From Hofstenia miamia (Eukaryota > Xenacoelomorpha > Acoela > Hofsteniidae): a stretch of DNA of 63,107 nt. Position numbers and translations under genes: made by a program. Under the pieces are notes generated by a model. That model had not been told where the DNA came from. It was given only the letters and a program-made list of their open reading frames with translations, and did no database searches. The DNA lies in assembly GCA_900660155.1 (NCBI GenBank), contig CABFPE010000521.1:137733-200839 (forward strand), written 5' to 3'. The number at the start of each line of letters is the position of its first letter. Positions within the stretch are counted from its first letter, which is position 1. Of this stretch, positions 14,066 through 28,300 are shown one piece after another.

Positions 14066-15636
14066 NNNNNNNNNNNNNNNNNNNNNNNNNNNNNNNNNNN
14101 NNNNNNNNNNNNNNNNNNNNNNNNNNNNNNNNNNNNNNNNNNNNNNNNNNNNNNNNNNNNNNNNNNNNNNNNNNNNNNNNNNNNNNNNNNNNNNNNNNNN
14201 NNNNNNNNNNNNNNNNNNNATATATATATATATATATACAGTTATACTATGTCGCTATGTACGCATCGCAAAATTTATATATGTTGCTATGTACCAGCAA
14301 GATTTTTTGTTGTTAAAAAAATTGTAATGATAATATGATAATCACGCCCTCAGTGGTCTCAATGGATGTACAGACTACTATTTGAAACTCTGTCTTGGAA
14401 CAAACACAAATTTTATTGAAAATAGCAGCCTAAGTACAGCTCTATAATTACTCAAAAATTTAGTGAATAATTCAGCCGGAAGTTGGCTAACTTATAGTGT
14501 ATTACACAAACATAGTTCGAATTTTAATAAATATAGCGATTCACAACAAACCAATGTCATGCATCAATTTTTTTTCATATGTCGCTATGTACGCCCTAAT
14601 ATGTCGCTATGTACACTTTTTTCGAAATTTATAGGTACATAGCGACACATTATAACTATATATATATATATATATANTGATGCGACAATACATTATCTTT
14701 TTTGTTTTTTAATTCAAGGTAACTTTCGTTTTATTTTTTATATAAGGTACGGTGGCCTCAACCTCAAGCAAGATCACCAGACTTAAGCCCCTGAGATAAC
14801 TTCCGCTGTGGATTTTGAAATTACTTGTTTATTGAAGTAATCTATCGACTTTCCGGCAATTGAAGCAAATCATTATTGATGAAGTCAATGATTTACCACA
14901 ATTTTTACAGAAATAGGCCGCGTACTTTTTGGAATTGTTGCATGGAAGTTTTGAGTGTCAACAATAAGCACATTGAGGGATTAAATTTACTCATCACACT
15001 TGCATTCTTCCTAGTTTCTAGCTTTTTTTTATTAATGAAGTATTCTTCATGAGTTCTCAAAAAACCAACAATTGAGTCAATATGAACTTAGTAGCGTTAG
15101 AATTAAATGGAAAGAAAACGTAAACGAAAAGGATATTCCATAAAAGCATCAGTATACGATATGAATTACAAAATCCCCTGTTTACTATCCTTTGGCGTAT
15201 TGCATCGTTGAAAATAGAAGAAAATTAAAAATGCGAGACAATTTAAAACTTATGTGCTTTTATACTTTATAACCAACTTGCATATCGTCCTTGTCTTGGT
15301 AGTAAGTGCTGTGTGGCATTTTTTGATTTCTTGAAAATCCATTTTTTGTTATACCCATGTTATAGAAATGGAAGAGGATCCCATATATATAAAACAGGTT
15401 AATGTTTAAAGATACCACATAGCAATCAATTGCAAAATAAGTATTGTCAAATCTACATTGTTCTCAATCACCTACCTAATTTCCCATTATTTGCAACATA
15501 GCATCTTTTACATAAACAAAGTCGATGTGTAATGTTAGCTTGCATTGTATTTTTATAGAACAATTTCATAGGTTAAGCGGTTGAGTTTCCGTTAAGCAGG
15601 ACAGGACAGGACCTGGACAAAAATATTTGTAAGTCA

Positions 15637-15677
<41 letters not shown>

Positions 15678-18600
15678 CATAATAATCTATATTCATATAA
15701 TTTTTGGATAAGTTACTGAGATACATTGATAAGAACCAACCACACGCCAAGGGCTTTCAATTTTAAAAGTCATCGTTAGAACAAAGTGTGGCAATATAAA
15801 TTTACAATAAACTACATTGTCTGAAATTGCACATTAAGATATTATGTATATATATATACTTATTTATTAGCATTGAGGATTTCAGGAGAGGAAAAATCAA
15901 ACAGAACAAATCATGTAAAATCATAATTCATAAACTACTGCATGGTTAATAGCTTCAACATTTACATTAGTTACTCAATTTCAATTTAACATTTAGTTAC
16001 AAAGTTGTTGTTTAAATTAAAATCCAATACATCGTTTACATGATGCGACAATACATTATCTTTTTTGTTTTTTAATTCAAGGTAACTTTCGTTTTATTTT
16101 TTATATAAGGTACGGTGGCCTCAACCTCAAGCAAGATCACCAGACTTAAGCCCCTGAGATAACTTCCGCTGTGGATTTTGAAATTACTTGTTTATTGAAG
16201 TAATCTATCGACTTTCCGGCAATTGAAGCAAATCATTATTGATGAAGTCAATGATTTACCACAATTTTTACAGAAATAGGCCGCGTACTTTTTGGAATTG
16301 TTGCATGGAAGTTTTGAGTGTCAACAATAAGCACATTGAGGGATTAAATTTACTCATCGCACTTGCATTCTTCCTAGTTTCAAGCTTTTTTTAATTAATG
16401 AAGTATTCTTCATGAGTTCTCAAAAAACCAACAATTGAGTCAATATGAACTTAGTAGCGTTAGAATTAAATGGAAAGAAAACGTAAACGAAAAGGATATT
16501 CCATAAAAGCATCAGTATACGATATGAATTACAAAATCCCCTGTTTACTATCCTTTGGCGTATTGCATCGTTGAAAATAGAAGAAAATTAAAAATGCGAG
16601 ACAATTTAAAACTTATGTGCTTTTATACTTTATAACCAACTTGCATATCGTCCTTGTCTTGGTAGTAAGTGCTGTGTGGCATTTTTTGATTTCTTGAAAA
16701 TCCATTTTTTGTTATACCCATGTTATAGAAATGGAAGAGGATCCCATATATATAAAACAGGTTAATGTTTAAAGATACCACATAGCAATCAATTGCAAAA
16801 TAAGTATTGTCAAATCTACATTGTTCTCAATCACCTACCTAATTTCCCATTATTTGCAACATAGCATCTTTTACATAAACAAAGTCGATGTGTAATGTTA
16901 GCTTGCATTGTATTTTTATAGAACAATTTCATAGGTTAAGCGGTTGAGTTTCCGTTAAGCAGGACAGGACAGGACCTGGACAAAAATATTTGTAAGTCAC
17001 ATCCTATATATATATATATATATATATATAGAAAGTATACAATGCAATTAAAATTTACTTTAAAAATCAGTACGGCTGTTATTATCTATTGCCGTACAGC
17101 TAAAGGTCCCGGTCTTTAAATTTGGGCCGGTTTCAAATTTAGGATGCATAATATGTATACATGATATACACAATACAATTAATTGTATTCCATAACCTAA
17201 AAGCACATGTGTGTATTAGATAAAGTGCCGAAATTGGACTATATCAATGCAAACATGTTTTCCAATATTGTAGGAAATAGCTTAAAAATTTATTTTTTGC
17301 ATTCTATCACAGTTACTCTTAGCATAAATAATGAATGTGAACATTAGATTTTCGCACAAAAGCAGCGAAATATATTTGATTTCAAATGAAAGAACATCAT
17401 TTTAATAATTTATACAAGAAAACTGTTGGTGAGTTTATAGCAAAAGGCAGAAATTTCGCCTTACTTAAGCAGCTGAGAAATTAGTTCACCAATATATGCC
17501 AATGTGATAATCTATTTTAAAAGCTTGTTAGTGCAGAGATTTGAAGTATGACCCGCATTTACAAATGATTTACAAATTATCAGAAAAGAAATTAAGCTAA
17601 ACTTTCCCTGATTCGTTAGCTATATAGTACCCATTCCCAAACAAATTTGTGTTTACAATATAATTTCTGTGAAAAGAGTCGCATAACAGCAACAAGTTGG
17701 CATGGTGTTCCACGTACGTAAAAATGCAACGAAATATCCATAAACGGCCTCAAACAAGGTCCATGAAGTAAAAATCTAAATTGTGCAAAAGTTTTGCTAT
17801 TACAAGCATACAACCCTTTGTTCAGGTGTATGCGCGTTATTACTTGTATTTTAAACAAATTCAATTAAATTTGCTGTAAAAAATTTTTAAAATTCTATAA
17901 TTACATAAATAACATAGCAATTAATTAAATTAGAATTCTTGTTTAGTAGGTGAAGTCTGACTTCATCCTCATTAAAATGGTAAATATTTGTTACAACAAC
18001 CAAATAAACTATACTTAAATATTATATTATTATCATCCACTTTGTGGGATATTATAATTCCACACTAATATACTAAATCATTGCCACATTGAACAACTAA
18101 CAATTATAAAAATGCTGAATTTTTGGAGTACATGTATAAATAATATGGTAATGTACAGGTAGTAGGAAGAGCTCCATTTTATTTTAACGGTTTTCCTGTC
18201 TAATTCACACCGTTACTTCGACTTTTAACTGTCAAATTCACAAGTTTTATTGATTGCGGCATCAAAAGCTATATCATCTTTTCGTTATAAAAATATGGCA
18301 TTTCCCTTTAAAAATGGTAAAATTGAAATTATACTGATAAATACGTTCGCTTAGATATTAATTGTCCAAACTTTGATGCAATTAAGCACATGTTTATTAT
18401 TAATATTGTTATCTCCTTCCTTTCACAACTGGACGGTTTCTCATGAGGCTTTCAAGGGAAATTAGCATAAACCTAATTCCCATGGGAAATCGAAAACAAA
18501 ATATGAAAATAGTATCAAACCAAATCGTTTCTTCTTCAAATAGTATCAAAAACTAACAATTTCTGAAAAGAGTTTTTAATTAACAACAATAGAAATATTG

Positions 18601-19345
18601 ACAATATTCCTGTATTTTGGTATAGCTATGTCTGTCACTGTTCCCATTCTCTACTATTTATCTACCACTATTATGTCAGGCATTCCTGCTTCTATCTCCT
18701 TACTCGTCTGTATATTGAAATACAATAGAATATTTGCTTTCTCATTCTCTATGACTGCCTGTGGCTTATGCTCATGCTCCTTCTTCTAACCCATGCTGCC
18801 TACTCAACCGCAAAAATACCATTCGTCCCACCTTGTCATACCTGAACTTTTACTCATTCTGAGCCAATTTCCCACACCCTGCTATCAGGTGATCTACTGT
18901 CTTCAATTCTTTCTCACATAGCATGTATTTGTCACTTACCCCTGTCTATGTGCTTCTTCGCCCTGTGGGTCGTACCACCCCACTTTGGAAATTGTAAAAA
19001 AATTATTCGTGTCTATATTTATCATTGAGTCATGTTATCAAAAATTTTGTTGTAAAGAAATGAGTTCGCTTAAAATGAAATATCTATAAAAAAAGGCTTT
19101 CTAACATTTATTGCTAAGCAAAAGTCTTGCATTTTAATGATTGAGGTATGAATGGCGGACTACAATTTGTTTGCAAATTGAATTTTATGACTTCTCAGTG
19201 CATGCAATGTTCTTGTGGTTATACTTATGGTAAAAATGGAAATCAATCATGCGTACGGTCACAAAGTTGAGATGAATTTTCCGTATTCAAAATTTGGAAC
19301 AACCGCTAAGAAAGGAGATATGTTCAGCCCTAACTAATAATATTA

Positions 19346-19390
<45 letters not shown>

Positions 19391-22300
19391 TTAATAACAA
19401 TAAAATTGAATTTTAGGTATTTAAATATAGGCCTAGGAAATATACAAAATCAAAATTTAATTGAATGAATTACAGGAAAAGAAACTGCAAAGTAGGAAAT
19501 AGTTGCACTTTAAGGATATTCCGAATTTAGATATAGAGCTTGGGAAAAGCGAGAAGAAAAATGAGACGATAGATTTATGCCAAGATTTTGGGGTATAAAA
19601 TTCGTAGGAAATGTTATTCGATATTTTCTTTGAAAATACATTTGTAAATTTTAGTATGATCAAGCGTAAGATTAAAGGGAGATTTATTGCCACACACTGA
19701 GGACAGTCAAAGAAGTCATAGCGTCCTATGAGCAGCGTAAGTCAAGAAATTCGAGATATTAGAAAGAGCTTCAAATTTGTAGAAGATATAAGTAACCATT
19801 TTGTAGAGAAATTATCAACTAAAAATCCTAATACATGGTACAGTCGATTTTCATTTTATAAGTTCCATTAAAAGATCTGTATTGAGTACCATAACAGAAT
19901 GTAGATTAACAATATGATTAAAACAGAAATTTTGCGTGATAATACAACCGAAGAATATTACGAGGACTGTCAAATTTGGCTGAATTGAAAAGAACTACGG
20001 CTTTATAGTAAATAAAATGAAAAAATTTCAAGAAAGAATATCCATGCCGAACAGGAATTTTGAATATGCTTGGATAATTAGCATATCAAATACTCTCTCC
20101 TTCACTAGAGGCAAATGATGGTAAGAAGTTATTGATGAATAAAGTGAAGAGAAGAGTATCAAAAATAGAACCTTGTGGTTCACCTGATGAAAAAAAAGTT
20201 TGGAAAAGACAGTGTTTTGAAGTTTTACAAATCACTCACTCTTAAAAAGATAGCTAGATATAGATCTAGACAGGTTTAATCTAAACAGATCAGAAATTTC
20301 TCAAAAGCTTTTTAGAAATCAAGATAGCCGAAGTTTTTGATCTAAGTGTAAACAAACTGTGTCTAGACATTTTAAAGAGATAATATTGTAGAGCTATAAA
20401 ACACAAATCGGAATTGAGATGGAAATATCATTGATCGAATAACATGGTAAATGGCTTGAAAAAACAATTTTACAAAGCCTAAGGAAAGACGTGAAAGAAT
20501 AAAGGAACAGATACCTTGGGAGAATTTTTCCAGTTCTAAAATAGTTATTTTCCACATCTTTGGATAACATGAGAATACAATAAAAGAACGAAAACGATGG
20601 ACAACAAAATTGATATAAAGATGAAATATATTGAGCAATTTAGAAACTTATGCTTCTTGAATTTACAATATATAGAATATTTTATGAAGCTCATGTAAAA
20701 ATCAAAACGACTAAAAAATTAAGAGTCAGAGCAAATTTATTGCGCATTATATGTATACAATATCTACAAACTAACACATGACAAAAGAAAATAAGCTGAA
20801 AGCTAATCCAAATGTTTGCACTCAGCCCAATGTGAATGTTTGGAGGTGTCAAAAGTAGTTTGGGGCAGGGGCTAATACTCAACATCCCAAAAGTATTACC
20901 TCAATATATATATATATATATTATTAATTTTCTTAAAAGCAACTTCACAAAAATTAAAATTTTTTTTAGAGAAATTAACCATGAAGTTATTTCATACCTG
21001 GAAAATACGTATCAGGAATCCAGATTTTTTTGAGAAAATCGTGAGATAGAGTGAGTGTTTTATTCCATTCAGTCCCGCTGTTCAAAACTTCTTTTGAATG
21101 AGTAAATCGAGAGAACCTTAATCTGCTATCCTTCCATTTCTGACGAAATGAAATATCAATTCGAAAATTCTAAACATTAGGCAAAGATAGAGGACGTCTG
21201 CGCTAACCAGTGATAAATTTAGACCATTCATGTAATATTACTACTATCAAAAAGTTTTTTAGTGTAACGTACTAGGTAGTTTTCTAATAGTTATAAATAA
21301 ATGAAACATAGCATAACATGCACATGGTATTGCATATGTAAAGGCACCTAATAAGCTTTATTTCTCTTATCAATTGCTATGCAGCGCTGTCTTTTACCGG
21401 TTTGTTTCATCATGTGCTACACAATGCTTTTCTTTAATGGAGGCAATCAAGGAAATGTATAAATTCTACTCATTCACGGAATGGAAATGTGGAACTAGTT
21501 ATACATCCTGCAAGTTTACAAGAAGCAACTTTAGGTTACATAACAATTTGCAAATAGTGTTGTGAATTCAGAAAAAAGTCAGTGTTAATATTTGGATATA
21601 TTGCTCGAACCGAATAAGCAGGGATTTCATGTGTAGCAAACATCGACAAGGTGTGCGAAAACTCATACATGATTGCCCTTCCTACCATGTTGATTGGTTG
21701 CTATCTGGAACGGCTTGGCTCATGCAATTTTCAGAAAACATCTCAATCTACGTGTTGTCTACCTGGGTGCTTTATAGCCACAAGTTGCAGCGAGTGGAGT
21801 CTGCTTACAATTTTGAGTGATATGAAATATAAAAATCCATAACATTGAGCTTACACAATTTATCAATGCATGATACCCACAGTAATCGTGCATGAAAATA
21901 GCTGCTACATTGGTGGTCTCGTATTAATTACACGCATTATTGATTGGATGATATTACTGAGGGTCGCTGTAATGCACTTTACTTTGTGCACGATGGTTAA
22001 TTTACATAAACCATAGTTACTCACATTTATAATTTTGTTATTAACAGCATTTTTACAGCATATTTCTTTATTATTTTAGTTCACCAATGTATTTCTTGAA
22101 AACCCAGAATTTATGTCTAAGGAAATTTTTAGCATGACATATGCTTACTTTGGGAGATTCGATGAATTTTCTCGGGGACTTGTTGATGGAATTTTTACAT
22201 TGTATAAAAGCAGAAAGTGTAATAGGGGTGATAGATGGCAATATAACAATAATTTTTTCCAAAACCAGGGCAGTTTGGACACGTTTGATTTTGTGATCTC

Positions 22301-25300
22301 GTATTATCTACGGTCTCATCTCATACCTAATTCTACTCTATTTACAGCAGAATTATTATAGTTATGTTGTCTGCATTCGTAGCCTGAAAATTTATTTTTA
22401 GCATAAACATCAAATTATTTGATATAATTAGTTAACCAAATTTATTCGATATACTGAACTCTAACATAAAATCAAACCTATAGCCTAAACATAAACCCTT
22501 GACATAACGATAGTAATATATTTCCAGTTTTATCAATATTTGCGACATGCTCTAAAATCAAAAAATCTAATTACAAAATGATGAAATATATATATTTAAC
22601 CAGACTTATTTGATACACCAAATCCTAACATAAATAAAAGCCTTGGATAAAAATCAAATTGTATATATTTTAGCTGTTTATAGTCCAACAAATTAACGAT
22701 ACTTTAATGCGATCAGATATAAAATGATAGAAATAACTATTTTGAAAGCAATTAAAATATCTGTAAACAAAACTGTTAAAATATCATATTATATCATATT
22801 ACAAATAAAGATCCTGCAGCTATATTTTTGGAATTGTGGCAATTGCTGTTTAGATAAGCAACTAAATGAAATTCAGTTACGGATATTTCAAGATTAGTGT
22901 AATTTCATGCCTAACTCGGCGACGATTTCGGCGCTTTTCATAAACATCGGCAGTGACACAGGAGTCTCTTTTGTACTACTTCGGTGTGTGCTTTCATGCC
23001 ATTTGTGGTTTTGCTGAGGTTTTGGAAACCGCCCCACATTAAAGATTGAGCATTTGATTTAAGCTCACAAAATAGATTATGATCGTTAGGTAAATGGTTG
23101 TGATTAGTCCTTACTTTACTGTATTAATATGTTTCTGTAATTAGGTACTGCTCCGTAGAAGTAACACTGGCTTTATCTTGAAAATGAGAATTTTAATCCA
23201 ACTTAATTGCACAGCAACAAAGTAAAGTGAATTCATTTGAACGCATAAGAATCGCGGAATCCTTAAAATCAATGTTGTATTCCATGTTCAATAAAGCTTC
23301 TACGACATAATAAAGTAGTTTGTTTTAAACTAAATGTATGTAGCAATTGAGAAATCATTGTAGAGAAGCCTATAAATGACATTTTCCATTTCTTCAACCT
23401 TGAACAGCTTAGAGATCTTTGAAAAATTTCCATGATCATATAAAAATTTTTTAAACGGTTATAGCGCCAAAACTATTGAAGCTTTGCTCAATCTGAAAGC
23501 ACGAAATGATAGAGGAAAGTCTCCTCTTTCTTTTTGTTCTAAATTCGCGCGACCTCTGACTTTGCGCACGATACGCCTCAATGAGTTTGGAATGTCTTTG
23601 CACACATCAAGAAACAGTCAAAGTTCTTTGTTGCCTCCAGGGACTCAAAACCTTTTAAATACATGAACACTAGGCATGGAATTTTATTTGAAAAATAAGC
23701 CCCGCGAGTAAATTTATGAAAAATCTTATGAAAGACGTAATGCTTTAATGTAATTTTTCCAAACCAACTTTCTCTGAAAGAATTGAGAGATGTTAATGAT
23801 AAGCGCAAATTTAACACGATTTTTTCAGTAATGTATTAACCTAGTGAATTTATAATCTAGGGTGTTGAAGAAAAAATTTCTCATGTGACTAGGTTAACCT
23901 AATTTCTTACTATGAGATATTTTGAATGTGGTTTTGTTTATCTTAGATACATGATTTACTTCTTTGATTCACCTTATATATTTGAATCTTAAAATATCAA
24001 AGCCATGAAAAGTACATTGTACAGGCTACTAGGTACAAATTACGCTAGAACTTAGAAACATTACTGGTAATCTTTCTAAATTAGCAATATTCTTGCAGGC
24101 TTATTGATTACAGTTTGTAGTGAAGGAACCTTAAAATTTTATAATGTTTCTCATTCTGAAGCAATTGAAATTCAAAACAGGCAGGATTTNATATATATAT
24201 ATATATATATATACAGTTCGGGCAGGCAGGTTAGTATTTTTAATTAAAAGGCATCAAAAAAATTCCTAAAAACTTCTGGGTGAGCCGCGCACTCCGAGAT
24301 AAACAACATCTGTTAATCTCGTGGTCCGCGGGCGAGCGATATAAATTTTTAATAGTAAATTTTGTTGAATGCTTTACAATGAATGTTATTTGGGAAGCCT
24401 TCATTATCACAATAAAACATTTTTAAGGCATATTTTATGAAGGACTCAGAGAAAAACTTGCAGAATGTCAAAAAGCTTAATTCTATTTGGCCTACAATCT
24501 GACTTAAAATTTTAAATCTCTTTTGTAAAGACATAGGCAATATACACTCAATAATTTCCAGACAAATCAATGAAGTCAGACGCACGTGTATTTAAGACCA
24601 AACTTAATATTAAATATTGTTAAAAGTTTCCCACTTAATTAATTTAATGGAGATACATTTGCGAGATAAAGTGACATCAAAAAACGAGAGGAGATAATCT
24701 CTGCGTAATTACGTAATATACAATCTCTCAATACCATTCATAGTCAAATCGGAGATAAAACAAATTATCACTTCAATATAAGTTCTCTTACTTTATTTCT
24801 TTAACTTTATTAAATATCAAAAAAGGATTGGGCTCGAGGCAAAATTACGAAGTCATCCATCGAATTCACCCCGTAGTACTGCTTTATTTACTGCTTAATA
24901 AGAAATTGAGTGTCTTCAGCAGAATTATGATCAAATTTTTAACCGATTACTATGCGTGTAGAATGCGCCACAATTCCAGATATAACTTTATCAACTGTAA
25001 ATAGATTTCAAAAGTTTGGAAAAAGTATTAGTATGGTATTTTGTAGCATTTATAATGATAATGTATACATGTGCTATATACTGATTTTGTCACCTAAAAA
25101 TATCCTATAAAATTGATTGAAAATTCGATAGTTGGAATGAATTTTATAGTTGTAGAAAATAAAGAAACAGAGAAGTTATTTACTGCAAACAAAGAAGAGT
25201 GTAAACAAATATCGCTCCATTCGTACGTAAGATAAATTTCTATGTTTAGTTTTAATTTAAACTTAATCTCAACTGTATTTGAACTTTCCAACCTTTAAAT

Positions 25301-28300
25301 AATTAAAGTGGCTTTGATCTATTTTCACTCAATGGATTTTAAACACAAACTTTATAAAATATAATTAAATTGAACGGGTTTGCATTATTGGGATGATTTG
25401 ATAAAATTAGTGTTCAACTTGTGCGGGAATTCCTAAAGAACTAATAATAATAAATATGTATAAATTCGAAGAACTTGTTAAATATCATCCTGAGGCAATG
25501 GACAAGTTCAAAGATCCTTTTATTTGTTAACCTTTAATCAAGAAGGAATATAGACTTCTAAATTTAGAAGTTAAAGTTGCTTTGAAATTGAGTGAATATC
25601 TAATTGACTCAAATTTCTTTGAAAACTAAATGGGAATAAATATGTCTTTGAAAAGTTTAGTATGGACATTAAATTAAATGAATTGGATTAAAGCGAAACG
25701 TATCTCAATTTGGCCAAGATGTGTAAATAGTGCAGGCAGGAGCGTAAACTAAGTTTTCTGACAGGAGACATACTAAGTTGTGATCAAATTAAGTGACCAA
25801 AAACGGGCCAAATTTCCTAAAAAACTTCAAAATAGACACGAAAATTTATCCTGCTTTTGAAAATATTTCAATATTTAAGCAATCAAATGTCTCGTGCCCT
25901 TGCGTATCTCACTAAAGGCAGGTAAGACGTTCAGAAATTATTAGAAGATTACCAAAATAGTCCCAAGATGTTTAATTTTTCCCAATTTTTTTGCAGAACG
26001 ATCTGATTTTTATATCACAGTATTTAACACTGTAAGTCTGAAAGGGGAAGTCCCCTTTCACTGCATACGTGACTAGTTTTAAATATATACGAAATGGCAT
26101 CATTAATTAGAGACTGAAAAATCAATTTATTTCCAGGAATGAAATAATTATTGAAATTGAATTGATTGCATTTTCTTCAAAAGGCTATTTCATCAGTGTA
26201 GTCAAAAACACAAGCTTTGTTGTAGATTAATGTTCATTAAATAGTTACGAGTGATTTTGTAAATAATACAGCTTAGTGAACATAATAACACCGGAGTGCT
26301 AACAACTTTGACTCAGAAATCTGCAATTCACAAAGAGATCAATTAGCGAAAATACAAGAATAATGTTTCCTTTTCTCTTAGTTTATACCTACACTAAAGT
26401 GTGTGTGCGTGTGCATGTGTGTTTTCTGTGTGCATGTTGCCAGATCTCGGAACTATTCAGCAGATTTTTACGCAAAGCAAGCGAAATACACATGGACGAG
26501 AAGTTTTTCAAAGTTCGATCCAACAAGAAGATATGGGAAAAAAGGGGACACCATATCTCAGGTTTATCAGAAAACGCCGAAAGTAGTATACAGTATATGA
26601 CTGCGAAATTTCTTTGAATAAGCGTTGTGTATGTTTTATAATAGAGCCTTATTCACAAGAACATAATTGAAAGGACTTCGCTAAATGACAAAAAATTCAA
26701 TATGTATGCTAAGCTTAATTAAGATTGAAATAACTTCTTACAAGTTCCTGCATATTTAAACTACTAAACTCCAATTTCATCATTTTACATGGTGTAAATT
26801 AGACTTGTAATTCTGTAGCCTTAAAAAAATAGGATTTCCAGAGATTACCATGTTCTCTTTAATATTAATTGATTATTGGGGCAAATAGTGGATGATTGAA
26901 ATCACTAAATAGCATTTTAATTGATATTTTCTGTTATCAAATTGCCATAAACGACTGGAAAATTCCATTCGACTGAAAAGAAGCTTGACACAATTTGGTA
27001 TACTCAATTGTCAAAAATAGACTGATAGCGAGGAATTGCATTACAAAAATAAAAATCATCTTCAAAATAAACCATTCAAAAAATATGAAATTTTACAAAA
27101 CTTCATATTTAAAAAAATGTCAAGTTTCCTTTTTCAAAAAAATTGCATACCTTGTTATGTGCAAAACGACATATTTATGTTAAACAGCTGGACAAGGCCT
27201 TCTACATGGCCAGTTATGCATCCAAAATGACTATCAGCAAATTGTTTACATTATTTCTTAATTTAACACTAATCTCTAAAAATCTTAATTCCATTCAAAA
27301 TTGATAATTTGGAAATTTCACTAACAAATCGAAATGGATTGCGTAAATCGATTCGCTTGCTGATTTATGTTGCTAAACTTGAAAATTTGCAGCAGGAACT
27401 TAATTCTTAATGCAACAATTTTGGAAATGTAAATATCATTATATATATATATAACGATGCTATGTATAACTGGTGACAATAACATATCACTGTAATGCAG
27501 AATAGTATGTAATGTAAGCTTTTCTGATCTGATTTGGTAAATTATTAATATCCACATCACTATTATGAAGACTAAAAAAAGGCTTCCATCGCTGCATTCC
27601 TTCGCTTGTTATTATATATCATTGTTTTGAGTAATGAAATATATAGAAAAATCGATTTAGATTGTTGTACTAAGGCGAATTAGTATTTCTTACCTTGGAG
27701 TAGAGTGTTTTTATGTAGTTGTCATCCTAGCTGTGCTGGCTACCCCTATTTATACTTGCAAAAGGGCAAAGTTGCAAAATCTTCCAGATTCATTCAATTT
27801 TATGACTATATTGCCTAATGTTGTACACCATTTTTGAGAGCTTCAAAAAACTCAAAAAATCTGTACAGACTTTCCCAAGTGTTTGAAGCTTCCCTTGGCA
27901 AAAGAAGCACTAAAAGTTTACCAGTATTAAAATTGCAATAGAATTAAACAGTTCAATGATATAATAGTGAAATTTAATGGACAAATTAAACGGTTATTTT
28001 GACAAGGAAATAAGAAAAACCTGAAAAAGTTTATATGGGTTTTCTTAGTTTATTGAAGTTCTACAAAATGGTGTATAATATGAGATCATAGCTGTAGATT
28101 TGGAAGATATTTGGAGGATTTTGCAATTTTGTCAATTTGCACGAAAACGCGTGGCCTTTAGAAGTAGAAATAGTTTTTTAGAATTCCTTTTTTCAAAAAT
28201 CAAACAAAAATATTTTCACTCCATCATAATACACATGTTCATAAAAATAAACACCAAGAACCCTATGATCTTTGTGAAGCATAATTTCTTAGAACTAATT

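Noticed and set aside
22905..23040. GC-richer patch with a minus-strand frame resembling a zinc finger
   Set aside because: No proper Cys/His spacing and the frame is short; probably a repeat fragment.
25094..25291. Minus-strand frame with IEIYLTYEWSDICLHSS and KFIPTIEF, resembling the WxDxRL...WxPD exon
   Set aside because: It lies between the right exons but lacks the conserved RL and WxPD residues and a usable donor. The real exon with exact motifs and phases is at 20998-21169.
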